Part shown: positions 37,500 through 46,707 of the stretch, one piece after another
How the letters are laid out: each line of letters opens with the position of its first letter
Numbering within the stretch: the first letter of the stretch is position 1
Assembly (NCBI RefSeq): GCF_029945925.1
Contig: NZ_JAQSDN010000033.1
Span: 181,336 to 245,335, forward strand
Direction of reading: 5' to 3'
DNA: 64,000 bases
DNA from: Polaromonas sp.
GTDB lineage: Bacteria > Pseudomonadota > Gammaproteobacteria > Burkholderiales > Burkholderiaceae_C
The notes under the pieces: generated by a model
Seen by the model: only the letters and a program-made list of their open reading frames with translations
What the model was told of the DNA's origin: nothing
Databases searched by the model: none
Made by a program: the position numbers and the translations under genes

Positions 37500-37516
37500 C
37501 TAACCCACTAGATTAG
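37500..37516. promoter_or_regulatory. Candidate LysR operator between mmsA and the LysR gene
   Basis: CTAACCCACTAGATTAG carries the inverted half-sites CTAA and TTAG. An AT-rich stretch (GTTATAAATATTTCTAATAA, 37557-37576) adjoins the LysR start. Both lie in the 104 bp divergent gap, where a LysR regulator usually binds. Confidence 0.4.
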
Positions 37517-37576
37517 CGCACTGGGCCAGCTTTTGCTACTTTGAATTTCTCAGAAGTGTTATAAATATTTCTAATA

Positions 37577-38557
37577 ATGGACATCCACACACTCCGGATT
37601 TTTGTGGCGGTGGCCCGCGAGGGCAGCCTGTCTCGCGCGGCCGACAAGCTGGCCCTGACACAGCCGGCCGTCAGCCTGCAGATTAAAGGCCTGCAAGCTG
37701 CCACGGGGCTGACACTGTTCAAGCGCAGCGCGCAGGGCATGAACCTGACGCGCGACGGCGCGGCCCTGTTGCCGCTGGCCGAAAAAGTGCTCGCCGCGCA
37801 GGGCGACTTCAAAAACGCCGCGGCCCGCCTGCACAGCCAAGTGCGCGGCCGCCTGCGCATAGGCACCATCCTCGACCCCGAGTTCACCCGGCTCGGGGCT
37901 TTCCTGAAGGTGCTGGTGGAAACCGCGCCCCAGGTGGAAACCGAACTGCGCCAAGCCATGAGCGGCGAGGTGCTGGCGCAAATCGACCGGGGCGAGCTCG
38001 ATGTGGGCTTTTACCTCGGCACGCCGGCCCACCCGCTGGGGGAGACCCGTGATTTCATGAAAAATCAGGCTGCAGCCCTTTCCACCAAAGCGCCAGCAGC
38101 TATACATTCAGGAGCGGATCAGGCGCCCGACCGGGCGGCACGTTTTGCCGTCCGGGAGCTGACGCACTTCACCTACCGGGTGCTGGCGCCGGCTGGCTGG
38201 GGGCCGCAGGTGCGTGGCAAGGACTGGAAAGCCCTGGCGGCGCTGCCCTGGATTGCCACGCCGCCCGCCTCGGCGCACCACCGGCTGCTGGCCAGTGTGT
38301 TCGGTCCGTTGGGCGTCGAGCCGCACCGGGTGGCGCTGGTGGACCAGGAGGCGTCCATGCTGGACCTGGTCAAGTCCGGGGTGGGCCTGAGCCTGGTGCG
38401 CGACTCGATCGCCATCCGCGAGTCGCACGCTGCAGGCCTGGTGATTGCCGACCAGGTCAGCCTGCAAAGCGTGCTGAGTTTTGTCAGCCTGAGCGCGCAG
38501 CGCCAGGCGCCGGTGGTGGCCAGTGCCTGGCAGGCGATCGAGGCGGTCTGGGGGTGA
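37577..38557 (+). CDS. LysR-family transcriptional regulator
   Basis: 326-residue LTTR. The N-terminal helix-turn-helix (1-60, SLSRAADKLALTQPAVSLQIKGLQ) is followed by an effector-binding domain (about 90-300). Residues about 161-180 (MKNQAAALSTKAPAAIHSG) are low-complexity and are encoded by a family A repeat copy inserted within the effector domain. Divergent from mmsA, which it most likely regulates. Confidence 0.92.
   Translation: MDIHTLRIFVAVAREGSLSRAADKLALTQPAVSLQIKGLQAATGLTLFKRSAQGMNLTRDGAALLPLAEKVLAAQGDFKNAAARLHSQVRGRLRIGTILDPEFTRLGAFLKVLVETAPQVETELRQAMSGEVLAQIDRGELDVGFYLGTPAHPLGETRDFMKNQAAALSTKAPAAIHSGADQAPDRAARFAVRELTHFTYRVLAPAGWGPQVRGKDWKALAALPWIATPPASAHHRLLASVFGPLGVEPHRVALVDQEASMLDLVKSGVGLSLVRDSIAIRESHAAGLVIADQVSLQSVLSFVSLSAQRQAPVVASAWQAIEAVWG
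38060..38115. repeat. Family A ~55 bp repeat inside the LysR gene
   Basis: Contains AAAAATCAGGCTGCAGCCCT, TTCCACCAAAGCGCCAGCAG and CTATACATTCAGG, the typical family A order. It is in frame and encodes about 19 residues of a low-complexity loop. Confidence 0.75.
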
Positions 38558-38604
38558 GGCTTCACCCCCACGCGCGTTCACTTTCACTGCCTACCGGCGG
38601 CACG

Positions 38605-39267
38605 TCATGCGTCGAGTTCGAAAAAGGATTGAAATCGTCCCGCCACAGGATGTTGCAGGACTTCCTCGCCCCCGTAACCGCTTTGGTGCCAGACGAACTG
38701 CACCTTGCTTTGGTGAGCGCATAGGGCGTCCACATGGGTGTCGCCAAACATCAGCGCTTCGGCAGGATGGGCGCCTAGCTGCTCGAGCGCCAGCAGCAGT
38801 GGGTCCGGGCTGGGCTTGGCGTTGGCGGTGCTGCCGCCTCCGATCACATGGCTGAAAAAACCCATCAAACTGAAATGCTCCAGCATGCGCAAGGCTTCAC
38901 TGTGTAGCTTGTTGGTGCACACCGCCATACGCTGACCCCGCTGACGGCACTTGCCCAACAGTTCAAGCACCCCTGGGTAAGGGGTGGAGGCCGCGTAGGT
39001 ACTCTGCTGCTGGCGCATGCGGTAGGCTGACACCACGGCCGCGGTCGTGACCGCCGTTTCCTCGCGGGTTTGCAGCACGGTTTGCACGATTCCCTCCAGC
39101 GGGCTGAAGAGATCGGGCGACCTCTCACCCGGCGGCAAGGGCGCCAGACCGCAATCCTGCAGTGCCAGGCTGAGTGTGCTGGAGATGTCGCCGGCTGAAT
39201 CGATCAGTGTGCCGTCCAGGTCAAACACCAGCACCTCGTGACGTGCCATGAGCGTTGCGGTACTCAT
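38605..39267 (-). CDS. HAD-family phosphatase (phosphoglycolate phosphatase-like)
   Basis: 220-residue HAD hydrolase with a nucleophile motif (VFDLDGTLIDSAGD, residues about 14-27), motif II in AVCTNK, motif III Lys in NAKPSPDPLL and motif IV MFGDTHVDALCA. The cap region resembles Gph. It starts in an ATGA overlap with the phosphonate monoester hydrolase-like gene and is the last gene of the organophosphorus operon. It may dephosphorylate the product released by that enzyme; this is inference from position. Confidence 0.88.
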   Translation of the reverse strand: MSTATLMARHEVLVFDLDGTLIDSAGDISSTLSLALQDCGLAPLPPGERSPDLFSPLEGIVQTVLQTREETAVTTAAVVSAYRMRQQQSTYAASTPYPGVLELLGKCRQRGQRMAVCTNKLHSEALRMLEHFSLMGFFSHVIGGGSTANAKPSPDPLLLALEQLGAHPAEALMFGDTHVDALCAHQSKVQFVWHQSGYGGEEVLQHPVAGRFQSFFELDA

Positions 39268-40805
39268 AGACGAGACAACAGTCCTTCTGGAGAGGCGGCG
39301 TAGCCGGTCAAGGTGCGATCAGCATGCAACAGTCGCCAGTTCAGCATTTTTTGCGCATAGATCAACATCTGGGGAGCGTAGGCCGGGTCGTTCGCCACGT
39401 TGTGCAGTTGATCGGGGTCTTTGCTCAGGTCGAAGAACAGGGGTGGCAGGGCAGGAAAGTGGACGTACTTGTAGTGCTCGTCCTGGGTCACGGCCAGTGA
39501 ACACGCATCCATTTTCAGGCCGAGCGCATCCTGGGGTTTTGAGTAGAAGATGTTGCGGTAGTCGTACTCGTAGTGCACCTCCGTGCGCCAGTCTGACGGG
39601 GCCTGCCCTTCGCGCAGGAATGGAAGCAGTGAGTGGCCATCGCAGGTACGGGGCGAGGGCAGACCCAGCCAGTCCAGCACCGTAGGCATGGTGTCCACCG
39701 TTTCGGTGAAATTACCGATGATGGAGCCGCGCGTTCCATTCGCCTCGGCATGGGGGTCCCGCACGATCATCGGGATATGGTAGCTCTCGTCAAAGTAACC
39801 AATCTTGCCCAGCAAGTGATGGTCACCGAGTTGCTCGCCGTGGTCGCTGGTCAGAATGATCAAGGTGTTGTCCCACTGACCGGTGTCTTTGAGGAACTGG
39901 AACACGCGGCCCAGCTGGGTGTCAATCTCGGTCATCAGTCCGTAATAGGTGGCGCGCATCTGGCGTACTTCGGCCTCACTCATCGCGCTGCCAAGACCCT
40001 GGCCATTCTGGAAAAAATTGCTGCTCTGGATGTTTTCGACATAAAAACGCAGCATCGGATGCTGTGCGGATTCTGCCTCGGCCGACGCTGCCCGCACCGG
40101 TGCTGGACAATCCGCGGGGTCGTACATGTCATGGTAAGGGGCGGGTGCCGCAAACGGTGGGTGCGGGCGGTAGTAGCCCAGATGCAGAAACCAGGGCTTG
40201 TGCTGCGAACCACGCAAATAGTCGAGCCCCCGATCCGTGAACCACACGGTGTCGGAGAGTTCAGCGGGTATGCGGCTGGGCTTGTTGGTGGCATTGACCT
40301 CGTGTGGCGCCAACCCTTCCGGCCGCCAGATATCCCACGGATTGACTGGCAGTTTGAAGCCCTGCGACGCCACCCAGGAAAAGTAAGCCTCCATCTTCAT
40401 GCCCCAGGAACCGACCGGGCGCCAGCCCTCCATGTCCGCGCCCAACACAGTGAAGCGCGGGTCGTTTGGCGAGATCACGCGGGGGTCTGGCGTGGTGGTC
40501 GTGTAGCCGACCAGCGCCGGGTCGTAGCCCGCCTTGCGCGTTTCAAAGGCGATGTTGGTATGGCGGGCATCGAGCGGAATGGTGTTTTGCACCGCCCGGT
40601 GGTTCATCATGTACTGTCCCGTGAGCAGGCTGGCACGACCCGGGCCACAGGGCACGGCCTGGGTGTAGTGGCGGGCAAAGGTCACGCCTTCAGCGGCCAG
40701 AGCTTCAATGTTCGGGGTCTTCACCACCGGATGTCCCAGCATGGGCAGCGTGTCGCCGCGCCACTGGTCAACCACGACGAGCAGGACGTTTTTTCGTTGT
40801 TTCAT
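39264..40805 (-). CDS. Phosphonate monoester hydrolase/phosphodiesterase-like sulfatase-fold enzyme
   Basis: 513-residue alkaline phosphatase-superfamily hydrolase. The formylglycine motif C53-G-P-G-R (AVPCGPGRASLLTG) and metal ligands (Asp13 in VVVDQWRGD; TSDHGEQLGDHHLLGK) are intact. Length and long blocks such as MMNHRAVQNTIPLD, YTTTTPDPR and LHLGYYRPHPPFAAPAPYH closely match what I recall of Rhizobium and Burkholderia PMH (PehA type, about 514 aa). Those hydrolyse phosphonate monoesters and phosphodiesters. A modifying enzyme for the cysteine must exist elsewhere. Lies in an operon with a peptide-type ABC importer and a HAD phosphatase. No signal peptide, so it is cytoplasmic. Confidence 0.88.
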   Translation of the reverse strand: MKQRKNVLLVVVDQWRGDTLPMLGHPVVKTPNIEALAAEGVTFARHYTQAVPCGPGRASLLTGQYMMNHRAVQNTIPLDARHTNIAFETRKAGYDPALVGYTTTTPDPRVISPNDPRFTVLGADMEGWRPVGSWGMKMEAYFSWVASQGFKLPVNPWDIWRPEGLAPHEVNATNKPSRIPAELSDTVWFTDRGLDYLRGSQHKPWFLHLGYYRPHPPFAAPAPYHDMYDPADCPAPVRAASAEAESAQHPMLRFYVENIQSSNFFQNGQGLGSAMSEAEVRQMRATYYGLMTEIDTQLGRVFQFLKDTGQWDNTLIILTSDHGEQLGDHHLLGKIGYFDESYHIPMIVRDPHAEANGTRGSIIGNFTETVDTMPTVLDWLGLPSPRTCDGHSLLPFLREGQAPSDWRTEVHYEYDYRNIFYSKPQDALGLKMDACSLAVTQDEHYKYVHFPALPPLFFDLSKDPDQLHNVANDPAYAPQMLIYAQKMLNWRLLHADRTLTGYAASPEGLLSRL

Positions 40806-40823
40806 AAGAGCCTTGGTACAGGG

Positions 40824-41780
40824 TTAGCGAAGTGTCGGGTCGAGCCGGTCGCGCAGCCAGTCGCCGACCATGCTCACGGAAAAAGTGGTGAGGACGATGA
40901 CCGCGCTGGGCGCCAGCAGAATCCATGGCGCGGTTTGCAGATATTCGCGGCCATAGCCCACCATGTTTCCCAGGCTGGTCATGGGAGGTTGAACCCCCAG
41001 ACCGAGAAAGGACAAGCCAGACTCCAGAAGAATCACCTCTGGAAAAGTGAGTGTCACACTCACGATCAAGGTGCTGGCGATGTTCGGCAGAACGTGCGCG
41101 CCATAGACGCGCAGCGGCGAGGCGCCGATTTCGCGTGCCGCAGCGGCATAGCCCTGCTCATTGGCGGCGATGGTGAGTCCGCGTGCAATACGCGCGGCGC
41201 GCTCCCAGCCATAAAAGCCCATGAGGGCGATGAACAGAGGCAGCGTGTTGCCAAAGAAGGCGAGGACTGCCAGCGCAATGATCATGAACGGCATGGAGGC
41301 CTGAAAGTCGATCAAGGTGAGAACGACTTGCTCAACCCAGCCCCTGAAGTGAGCGGCCAGAATACCCAGCAGCACACCGACGGACGCTGACAGCACGGTG
41401 CTCACAAAAGCCACCAGCAGGCTGATGCGCACCGAAATCACCAGGCGTGAGAGGACATCGCGCCCCAGTTCATCCGTGCCCAGCCAGTGCTCGGCGCTTC
41501 CGCCCATGAAGCTGGGCGGCGCGAGCCTTGCCTTGAGGTCGAGGTGGCTGTAGCTCATCGGCGCCAGTACGTCGGCAAACAAGGCGACCACCAGCATGAC
41601 CAGCACCCAGGCTATGCCGAACATCACCAAAGGGGGCCACGCCTTCAAAAGACGGGATAACGCGTGGCGGGGCGCGGCCCCTTGGGCCATGGCAGGCGCT
41701 GGTGCAGGCGCCGCGGGAGCCAAAGGAGCCAGTGGCACCGCAGGCACGGGCGGCGAGAGAACGGTGACGTTGTCGGTCAT
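40824..41780 (-). CDS. Peptide/nickel-type ABC transporter permease (DppC-like)
   Basis: 318-residue inner-membrane permease with six main hydrophobic segments. An Ala/Pro-rich cytoplasmic N-terminus precedes the first helix (about residue 50). The EAA loop is ERAARIARGLTIAANEQGYAAAAREIGAS. Start ATG 41780 follows the partner permease stop by one base; an in-frame ATG at 41804 would overlap it. It is part of the five-gene importer of the organophosphorus operon. Confidence 0.9.
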   Translation of the reverse strand: MTDNVTVLSPPVPAVPLAPLAPAAPAPAPAMAQGAAPRHALSRLLKAWPPLVMFGIAWVLVMLVVALFADVLAPMSYSHLDLKARLAPPSFMGGSAEHWLGTDELGRDVLSRLVISVRISLLVAFVSTVLSASVGVLLGILAAHFRGWVEQVVLTLIDFQASMPFMIIALAVLAFFGNTLPLFIALMGFYGWERAARIARGLTIAANEQGYAAAAREIGASPLRVYGAHVLPNIASTLIVSVTLTFPEVILLESGLSFLGLGVQPPMTSLGNMVGYGREYLQTAPWILLAPSAVIVLTTFSVSMVGDWLRDRLDPTLR

Positions 41781-41781
41781 A

Positions 41782-42720
41782 TCAGTGTCCGGACTTGGGG
41801 GCATCGGCGCTGCCCAGGCGTGGATCGATCAAGCCATACAGTGCATCCACGATCAGGTTGGAGCACACCATCGTGGCGGCCACCAGCAGCAAAATGCACT
41901 GAACCACGGCCAGGTCGCGGTTGGCCACGGCAGAAACCAGGAGGCGTCCGACACCCGGCCAGGAGAACACGCTCTCGACCACCACCGCACCGGCGATCAG
42001 GCTGCCGACCATGAAACCGGCCACTGTGACGATCGGGATGGATGCGTTCGGGAGTGCATGCGCGCGCACCACCGCACGCCACGGCAAACCCTTGGCCGAC
42101 GCAGTGCGGATGTACGGTTGGCCCATGATTTCCAGCATGGCCGAGCGGGTGAAGCGTGCCAGAACAGCGGCGCCGCCCAGGCTGAGCGTGATGATGGGCA
42201 GCACGGCATGTTTCCAGCTGTCATGCCCGCCGCTCGGCAGCCAGTCAAGCCGGACAGCGAAAATCAGGACCAGTACCAGGCCCAGAACGAAACTCGGCAC
42301 CGTATAGCCAGCCACAGACAAGCTCATCACCAGTCGATCGGCCAATGAGTTGCGATGCAGCGCCGCAAAGATGCCGGCAGGAATGCCGATCAACAGCTTC
42401 AGTGCAAAAGCCGGCAAGGCGAGGGCCAGCGTGGCGGGAATGCGCTCAATCACCAGGTCCATGGCGGGGCTGCTGTCGCGCATGGACTGCCCGAAGTTGC
42501 CCTGCAGCAGATTCTTGAAAAAGCCGAGGTACTGCTTCCACAGCGGTGCATCCAGGCCCCAGCCTTGCCTGAAAGCAATCAAGGCTTCCGGCGGTGCATC
42601 GGGCGACATGATGAGCATGGCCGGGTCGCCCGACATACGCAAGATGAAGAATGCAAAGGTGAGTACCAGAAATATCGTGAGCAATGCCCTGGACAGCCTT
42701 GAAACGATGAAGTTCAGCAT
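41782..42720 (-). CDS. Peptide/nickel-type ABC transporter permease (DppB-like)
   Basis: 312-residue permease with an N-terminal helix (FIVSRLSRALLTIFLVLTFAF) and a typical EAA loop (ARFTRSAMLEIMGQPYIRTASAKGL). The start overlaps the DppF-like gene stop by seven bases. It forms the channel with the DppC-like subunit. The substrate is not set by the sequence; context suggests an organophosphorus ester. Confidence 0.9.
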   Translation of the reverse strand: MLNFIVSRLSRALLTIFLVLTFAFFILRMSGDPAMLIMSPDAPPEALIAFRQGWGLDAPLWKQYLGFFKNLLQGNFGQSMRDSSPAMDLVIERIPATLALALPAFALKLLIGIPAGIFAALHRNSLADRLVMSLSVAGYTVPSFVLGLVLVLIFAVRLDWLPSGGHDSWKHAVLPIITLSLGGAAVLARFTRSAMLEIMGQPYIRTASAKGLPWRAVVRAHALPNASIPIVTVAGFMVGSLIAGAVVVESVFSWPGVGRLLVSAVANRDLAVVQCILLLVAATMVCSNLIVDALYGLIDPRLGSADAPKSGH

Positions 42721-43706
42721 GCGGTCTCCGTGCTGGTCGGTGTCAGCAAATGACAAGCTGCCAGCCTGCCGCTGTCCACGGCCGCGAGCTCCGGGCGCTG
42801 CTGGCTGCACACAGGCATGGCCGATGGGCAGCGCGGATGAAAGGCGCAGCCCGGCGGAATATTGACTGGATTCGGAGGATCGCCTTCAAGCATGATGCGC
42901 CGCTCTGATTTCCCGCGCCATGGGGACGGAATAGCCGAAACCAGCGCCTGGGTGTAAGGGTGAAGAGGGCGCTGAAAAAGCTCTTCGGGCGGCCCTTGCT
43001 CAATGATGCGGCCCAGATACATCACGGCCACCTCGTCGCTGACCTGGCGCACTACTTTCAGGTCGTGGCTGATGAACAGCAGGGCAACGTGGCGTTGTTC
43101 CTGCATATCCTGCAGAAGATTGATCACCTGGGCCTGGATGGAAACATCCAGCGCCGAGATGGGTTCGTCGCAAACGAGAAGGCTGGGTCGCAGTATCAGA
43201 GCCCGTGCCAGCACGACACGCTGGCGTTGCCCGCCAGAAAGTTCGTGCGGATAGCGCTCGAACAGGTGTTGCGGCAGACCCACGGCAGACATCAGGTCGC
43301 GGGCCTGTTCCTTGCGCTCAGCGGCTGTACCTTGTCCAACGACGAGCAGGGGTTCTGCCACCTGCGTCGCCACCGGCAGGCGCCGGTCCAGCGCCCCCAG
43401 CGGGTCCTGATAAACCATCTGCATGCGGCGTCGCAGGGCGCGCCAGGCAGCGCCGTTGCGGGCAGGCACGGGCGAGCCTTCAAAAAGCACCTCACCACTG
43501 GTGGGGGGAAGCAAGCCCAGGACCAGACGGGCCGTGGTGGACTTGCCGCAACCTGATTCGCCGACCAGTCCCAGTGTCTTGCCCGGCGGGAGATGGAACG
43601 ACACGTCGTTGACTGCGCGCAGCGTTGCCGGCTTGCCCCACAGGCTGCCCGGTTGGCGTACAGGGTAATGACGGACCAGGTGATTGACTTCGAGCAAGGC
43701 GGTCAT
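42714..43706 (-). CDS. Peptide-type ABC transporter ATP-binding protein (DppF-like)
   Basis: 330-residue ATPase: Walker [10 protein letters not shown], signature LSGGQRQRVVLARAL, Walker B LLVCDEPISALDVS. The C-terminal oligopeptide-transport extension with cysteines (GCAFHPRCPSAMPVC) is typical of Opp/Dpp ATPases with an Fe-S or structural site. It starts in an ATGA overlap with the DppD-like gene. Confidence 0.93.
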   Translation of the reverse strand: MTALLEVNHLVRHYPVRQPGSLWGKPATLRAVNDVSFHLPPGKTLGLVGESGCGKSTTARLVLGLLPPTSGEVLFEGSPVPARNGAAWRALRRRMQMVYQDPLGALDRRLPVATQVAEPLLVVGQGTAAERKEQARDLMSAVGLPQHLFERYPHELSGGQRQRVVLARALILRPSLLVCDEPISALDVSIQAQVINLLQDMQEQRHVALLFISHDLKVVRQVSDEVAVMYLGRIIEQGPPEELFQRPLHPYTQALVSAIPSPWRGKSERRIMLEGDPPNPVNIPPGCAFHPRCPSAMPVCSQQRPELAAVDSGRLAACHLLTPTSTETAC

Positions 43707-44761
43707 GCGGCCACCGGGAGCTGGCAGGCCACGTGATGCCTTGCGTGCACTTCCCGGGTGGGGGGCAGTGCTTCTTTGCAGCGCGCGTGGACCTGCCCGC
43801 AGCGGGGACCAAAACTGCAGCCCTTGGGCAGGCGTCCGGCTTCGGGCACGCTTCCCGCGATGGCGATGAGTCGACGCTGTGGCGCTGCCAGATCGGGCAA
43901 TGCGGACATCAGGCCCCGGGTGTAGGGGTGGTGCGGGGCGTCGAACAGCCTGCGCGCGGGCGCTTGCTCAACCATGCGACCGGCATACATCACCATCACT
44001 CGATCACAGACTTCGGCAATGACCCCCAGGTCATGCGAGATCAGCGCCATGGCCATGCCGCTGTCCTCGCGGATTTCTCGCAAAAGGTCGAGGATTTGTG
44101 CCTGGATGGTGACATCGAGCGCCGTGGTGGGTTCATCGGCCACCAGCATGTCCGGCTCACCTGCCAAAGCCATGGCAATCATCACGCGCTGGTTCATGCC
44201 GCCTGACATTTCATGGGGATAGGCGTCGAACCGTTGCCGGGCGTTGGGAATATGTACCCGCTCCAGCAGACGCAGCGCCTCGGTGTGGGCCGCCTGACCC
44301 CGCAGACCACGGTGCAGCTTCAGCGCTTCGGTGATTTGCCGGCCCACCCGGTGTATCGGGTTGAGCGCGGAGGCGGGATCCTGGAAGATCATGGCAATAC
44401 GCTTGCCGCGTATGGCGGCGAGGTCGTCGTTGGCGAGGCCGTGAATGGGCTGCTGATCCAGATGGATGGATCCGCTGACTTGCGCACGCGGGCCCAGCAA
44501 GCCCAGCACCGCGAGCCAGGTCACGCTTTTCCCGCAACCCGACTCGCCCACGATGCCAAGCGCCTCGCCACGGTGAATGTCCAGATCGATGCCATGCAAG
44601 ACCGGCACATGGCTTGCGCCATCATCAAACGCCACACGCAGGTCCCGGATGCTCACCAGGGGTTTGCCGGTCGGTGCGGTCCGGATGGCACCGTCAGGAC
44701 CGGTCGGTTGAAAAAATGGCCGCAGCGATTCCTCCGCTGCGACGCGAAGCAGGGCGCTCAT
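43703..44761 (-). CDS. Peptide-type ABC transporter ATP-binding protein (DppD-like)
   Basis: 352-residue ATPase: Walker [11 protein letters not shown], signature [15 protein letters not shown], Walker [15 protein letters not shown], and a C-terminal cysteine extension [15 protein letters not shown]. The N-terminal 38 residues before the ATPase core (to about [10 protein letters not shown]) are longer than usual. The start is in an ATGA overlap with the binding-protein gene, so the whole operon is translationally coupled. Confidence 0.93.
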   Translation of the reverse strand: MSALLRVAAEESLRPFFQPTGPDGAIRTAPTGKPLVSIRDLRVAFDDGASHVPVLHGIDLDIHRGEALGIVGESGCGKSVTWLAVLGLLGPRAQVSGSIHLDQQPIHGLANDDLAAIRGKRIAMIFQDPASALNPIHRVGRQITEALKLHRGLRGQAAHTEALRLLERVHIPNARQRFDAYPHEMSGGMNQRVMIAMALAGEPDMLVADEPTTALDVTIQAQILDLLREIREDSGMAMALISHDLGVIAEVCDRVMVMYAGRMVEQAPARRLFDAPHHPYTRGLMSALPDLAAPQRRLIAIAGSVPEAGRLPKGCSFGPRCGQVHARCKEALPPTREVHARHHVACQLPVAA

Positions 44762-46413
44762 TTTTTCGGCAGCTGCAGGTTGGCCGCCGTGAAGTCCATG
44801 GTGAAGGTGGGCGACCACTTCCAGCCGATGTCCTTGCGCTTGCCGTAAAACACAACGTTGCGGTGCAATACCGTGTACGCAGGGTCTTCGCGCTCGGCAA
44901 TCTCGAGCATGCGGCGGAAGGCGCGTTGCCGGTTGCTCATGTCTGTGGATGTTTCCAGCAGTGACGACAAGGTGTTGAACTCAACGTTGCTCCATTCGCC
45001 CATCTGCTGCTGCTGCCCGTTGGGGCCATGCTGGTTGACGATGGAGCTGACCGGGTCGTTGAAGGGGGCCGAGTTGGACCAGTCCCGGATGCCGCGGGGT
45101 TTGGTGTTGTCGAAGATCTGCTGCCAGTTTTCCTTCATCTGCATGTCAATATTCAAGCCCACCGCACGCCAGTTTTCGGCCATGACCTGGGCAGTTTGCA
45201 CCTGGTTGGTGTAATAGTTGTTGAGTACACGGTAGGGAATGGACTCGCCCTTATAGCCAGACTCCCTGATCAGCCTGGCCGCAAGTTGGGGGTCGTATTT
45301 GGGCACGGTCCAGTCTTTCTGGAACATGCCCGCGTAGAACTCCCACTGAAGGCCGGCGGGCACGCTGGTCCGGTTGGCCCAAAGCGACTGAACGATGGCA
45401 TCGCGGTCAATGGCATGCGCCATGGCCAGCCGGATTTTCGGGTTGGCCAGTTGCGGATGGTTTTTGTCAAACACCACAAGCCGGTGGTTCAGAAGCGGGC
45501 CACCCACGGCTTCATACTTGGGGTTGGCTTCGATGGTCTTGATCTGATCCGGCGGGATGTCGGTGACGAAATCGTATTCCCCACTGAGCAAGCCGTTGAC
45601 CCGTCCCGACACCTCGGGCACCACCTGGTAACGAATCTCGCGAACCGGCGGTTTGCCGCCAAAGTAGGCGTCATGAGCGGCGAGGACCAGAAAGTTGTCT
45701 GGCTTGAACTCCTTGACCTTGTAAGGTCCGGCGCTGACCGGGCTTCGTGCCCACGATGCCCAGTCTTTCGAGGCCAGGAAGGCTCGTTTGGAGATGATCT
45801 CCGAGCCGGAGCGTGCGATACGTCCCTCCATGGTCACGTCGGGGACGGCATTGATGAACCGCACCGTGTACTTGTCGATCACCTTCACTTGTTCCAGCGA
45901 CGGCCACAGGCGGCGTGCAATGGCCGGCACCTCTGGCGGCAGGGCGGGCCCCGATGATTTGTAAACGCTGACGGATGGCGGTTTCGAGTTGTCGGTTTTG
46001 ATCGTGGTGGCAATGCCTCCCGCGCGCAAAGGCTGGGTGCCGCCGAACATGTACTCCGGGCCAAACGTGAAAGCGACATCATCGGCGGTCACTTCATCGC
46101 CGTTGTGAAAGCGTGCATCCTTGCGCAGCTTGAGCTCCACGGTGCGTTCGTCAATACGCTTCCATGCGGTGGCCAGGCCCGGCACAGGCGCCAGATCACC
46201 CTGCCGTTTGAGGTCGATCAGGGCGGAATAAAACATGGGAAAACTTCGGGATCCCACGTTGCTTTGCTCGCGCAGGGGCGACAGGGTTCCTGACGTGGCA
46301 ACTTGCTGCACCGCAATTTTCAAGGTGGGCCTCGGGTCAACTTGTGCTGACGCGAGGGTTGACAGGAAGCAGCAGGCTGCCACCGTCATTGCCTTGTTAC
46401 TCAAACCATACAT
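44758..46413 (-). CDS. Extracellular solute-binding protein family 5 (DppA-like)
   Basis: 551-residue periplasmic binding protein with a signal peptide (cleavage near ASA/QVD, residue 24) and cluster 5 features (VPGLATAWKRIDERTVELKLRKDARFHNGDEVTADDVAFTF in the N-lobe). The ATG at 46413 is preceded by AGGAG and gives a proper signal peptide. First gene of the organophosphorus operon. Binding proteins of this cluster take peptides, nickel, opines and sugars; here the PMH-like enzyme suggests a phosphonate or phosphodiester ligand. Confidence 0.9.
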   Translation of the reverse strand: MYGLSNKAMTVAACCFLSTLASAQVDPRPTLKIAVQQVATSGTLSPLREQSNVGSRSFPMFYSALIDLKRQGDLAPVPGLATAWKRIDERTVELKLRKDARFHNGDEVTADDVAFTFGPEYMFGGTQPLRAGGIATTIKTDNSKPPSVSVYKSSGPALPPEVPAIARRLWPSLEQVKVIDKYTVRFINAVPDVTMEGRIARSGSEIISKRAFLASKDWASWARSPVSAGPYKVKEFKPDNFLVLAAHDAYFGGKPPVREIRYQVVPEVSGRVNGLLSGEYDFVTDIPPDQIKTIEANPKYEAVGGPLLNHRLVVFDKNHPQLANPKIRLAMAHAIDRDAIVQSLWANRTSVPAGLQWEFYAGMFQKDWTVPKYDPQLAARLIRESGYKGESIPYRVLNNYYTNQVQTAQVMAENWRAVGLNIDMQMKENWQQIFDNTKPRGIRDWSNSAPFNDPVSSIVNQHGPNGQQQQMGEWSNVEFNTLSSLLETSTDMSNRQRAFRRMLEIAEREDPAYTVLHRNVVFYGKRKDIGWKWSPTFTMDFTAANLQLPKK

Positions 46414-46707
46414 CGTTGGGCTCCTGAGGTGATTGATCCGCTGATGATCGCAATCGAACAAGTCGATCCCAAGTCAGTCTGATGAATCATTTTTGACGGC
46501 CGTGCTTTCCTGTCTGCGGCGGCCCTGCGCCGGGCATGCCGGGAACTGTGTTGTAGGACAGGGCGGGCGGTGTATTGAGGAAGAATGCTGTAGCCCCCTG
46601 CCGCTTGCTGGATTAATATGTATCGAACTGGCGGCCACGGCGGATGTGTGGCGGGTCGCCGCCCCGTTTCGACTACCGATCTCAAGCTGTTTGCACTTAT
46701 CGACACC
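46414..46707. promoter_or_regulatory. Divergent promoter region: organophosphorus operon and mla operon
   Basis: About 294 bp between divergent starts. GGATTAATATGTATCG near 46610 holds a TAATAT element that could be a -10 for the plus-strand mla operon. No clear PhoB (CTGTCAT direct repeat) box is visible. An in-frame ATG at 46618 would extend MlaE by 30 residues into this region. Confidence 0.45.

Noticed and set aside
46480..46620. PhoB box upstream of the organophosphorus operon
   Set aside because: I looked for CTGTCAT-like direct repeats in the divergent gap and did not find a convincing pair, so phosphate control is not claimed.
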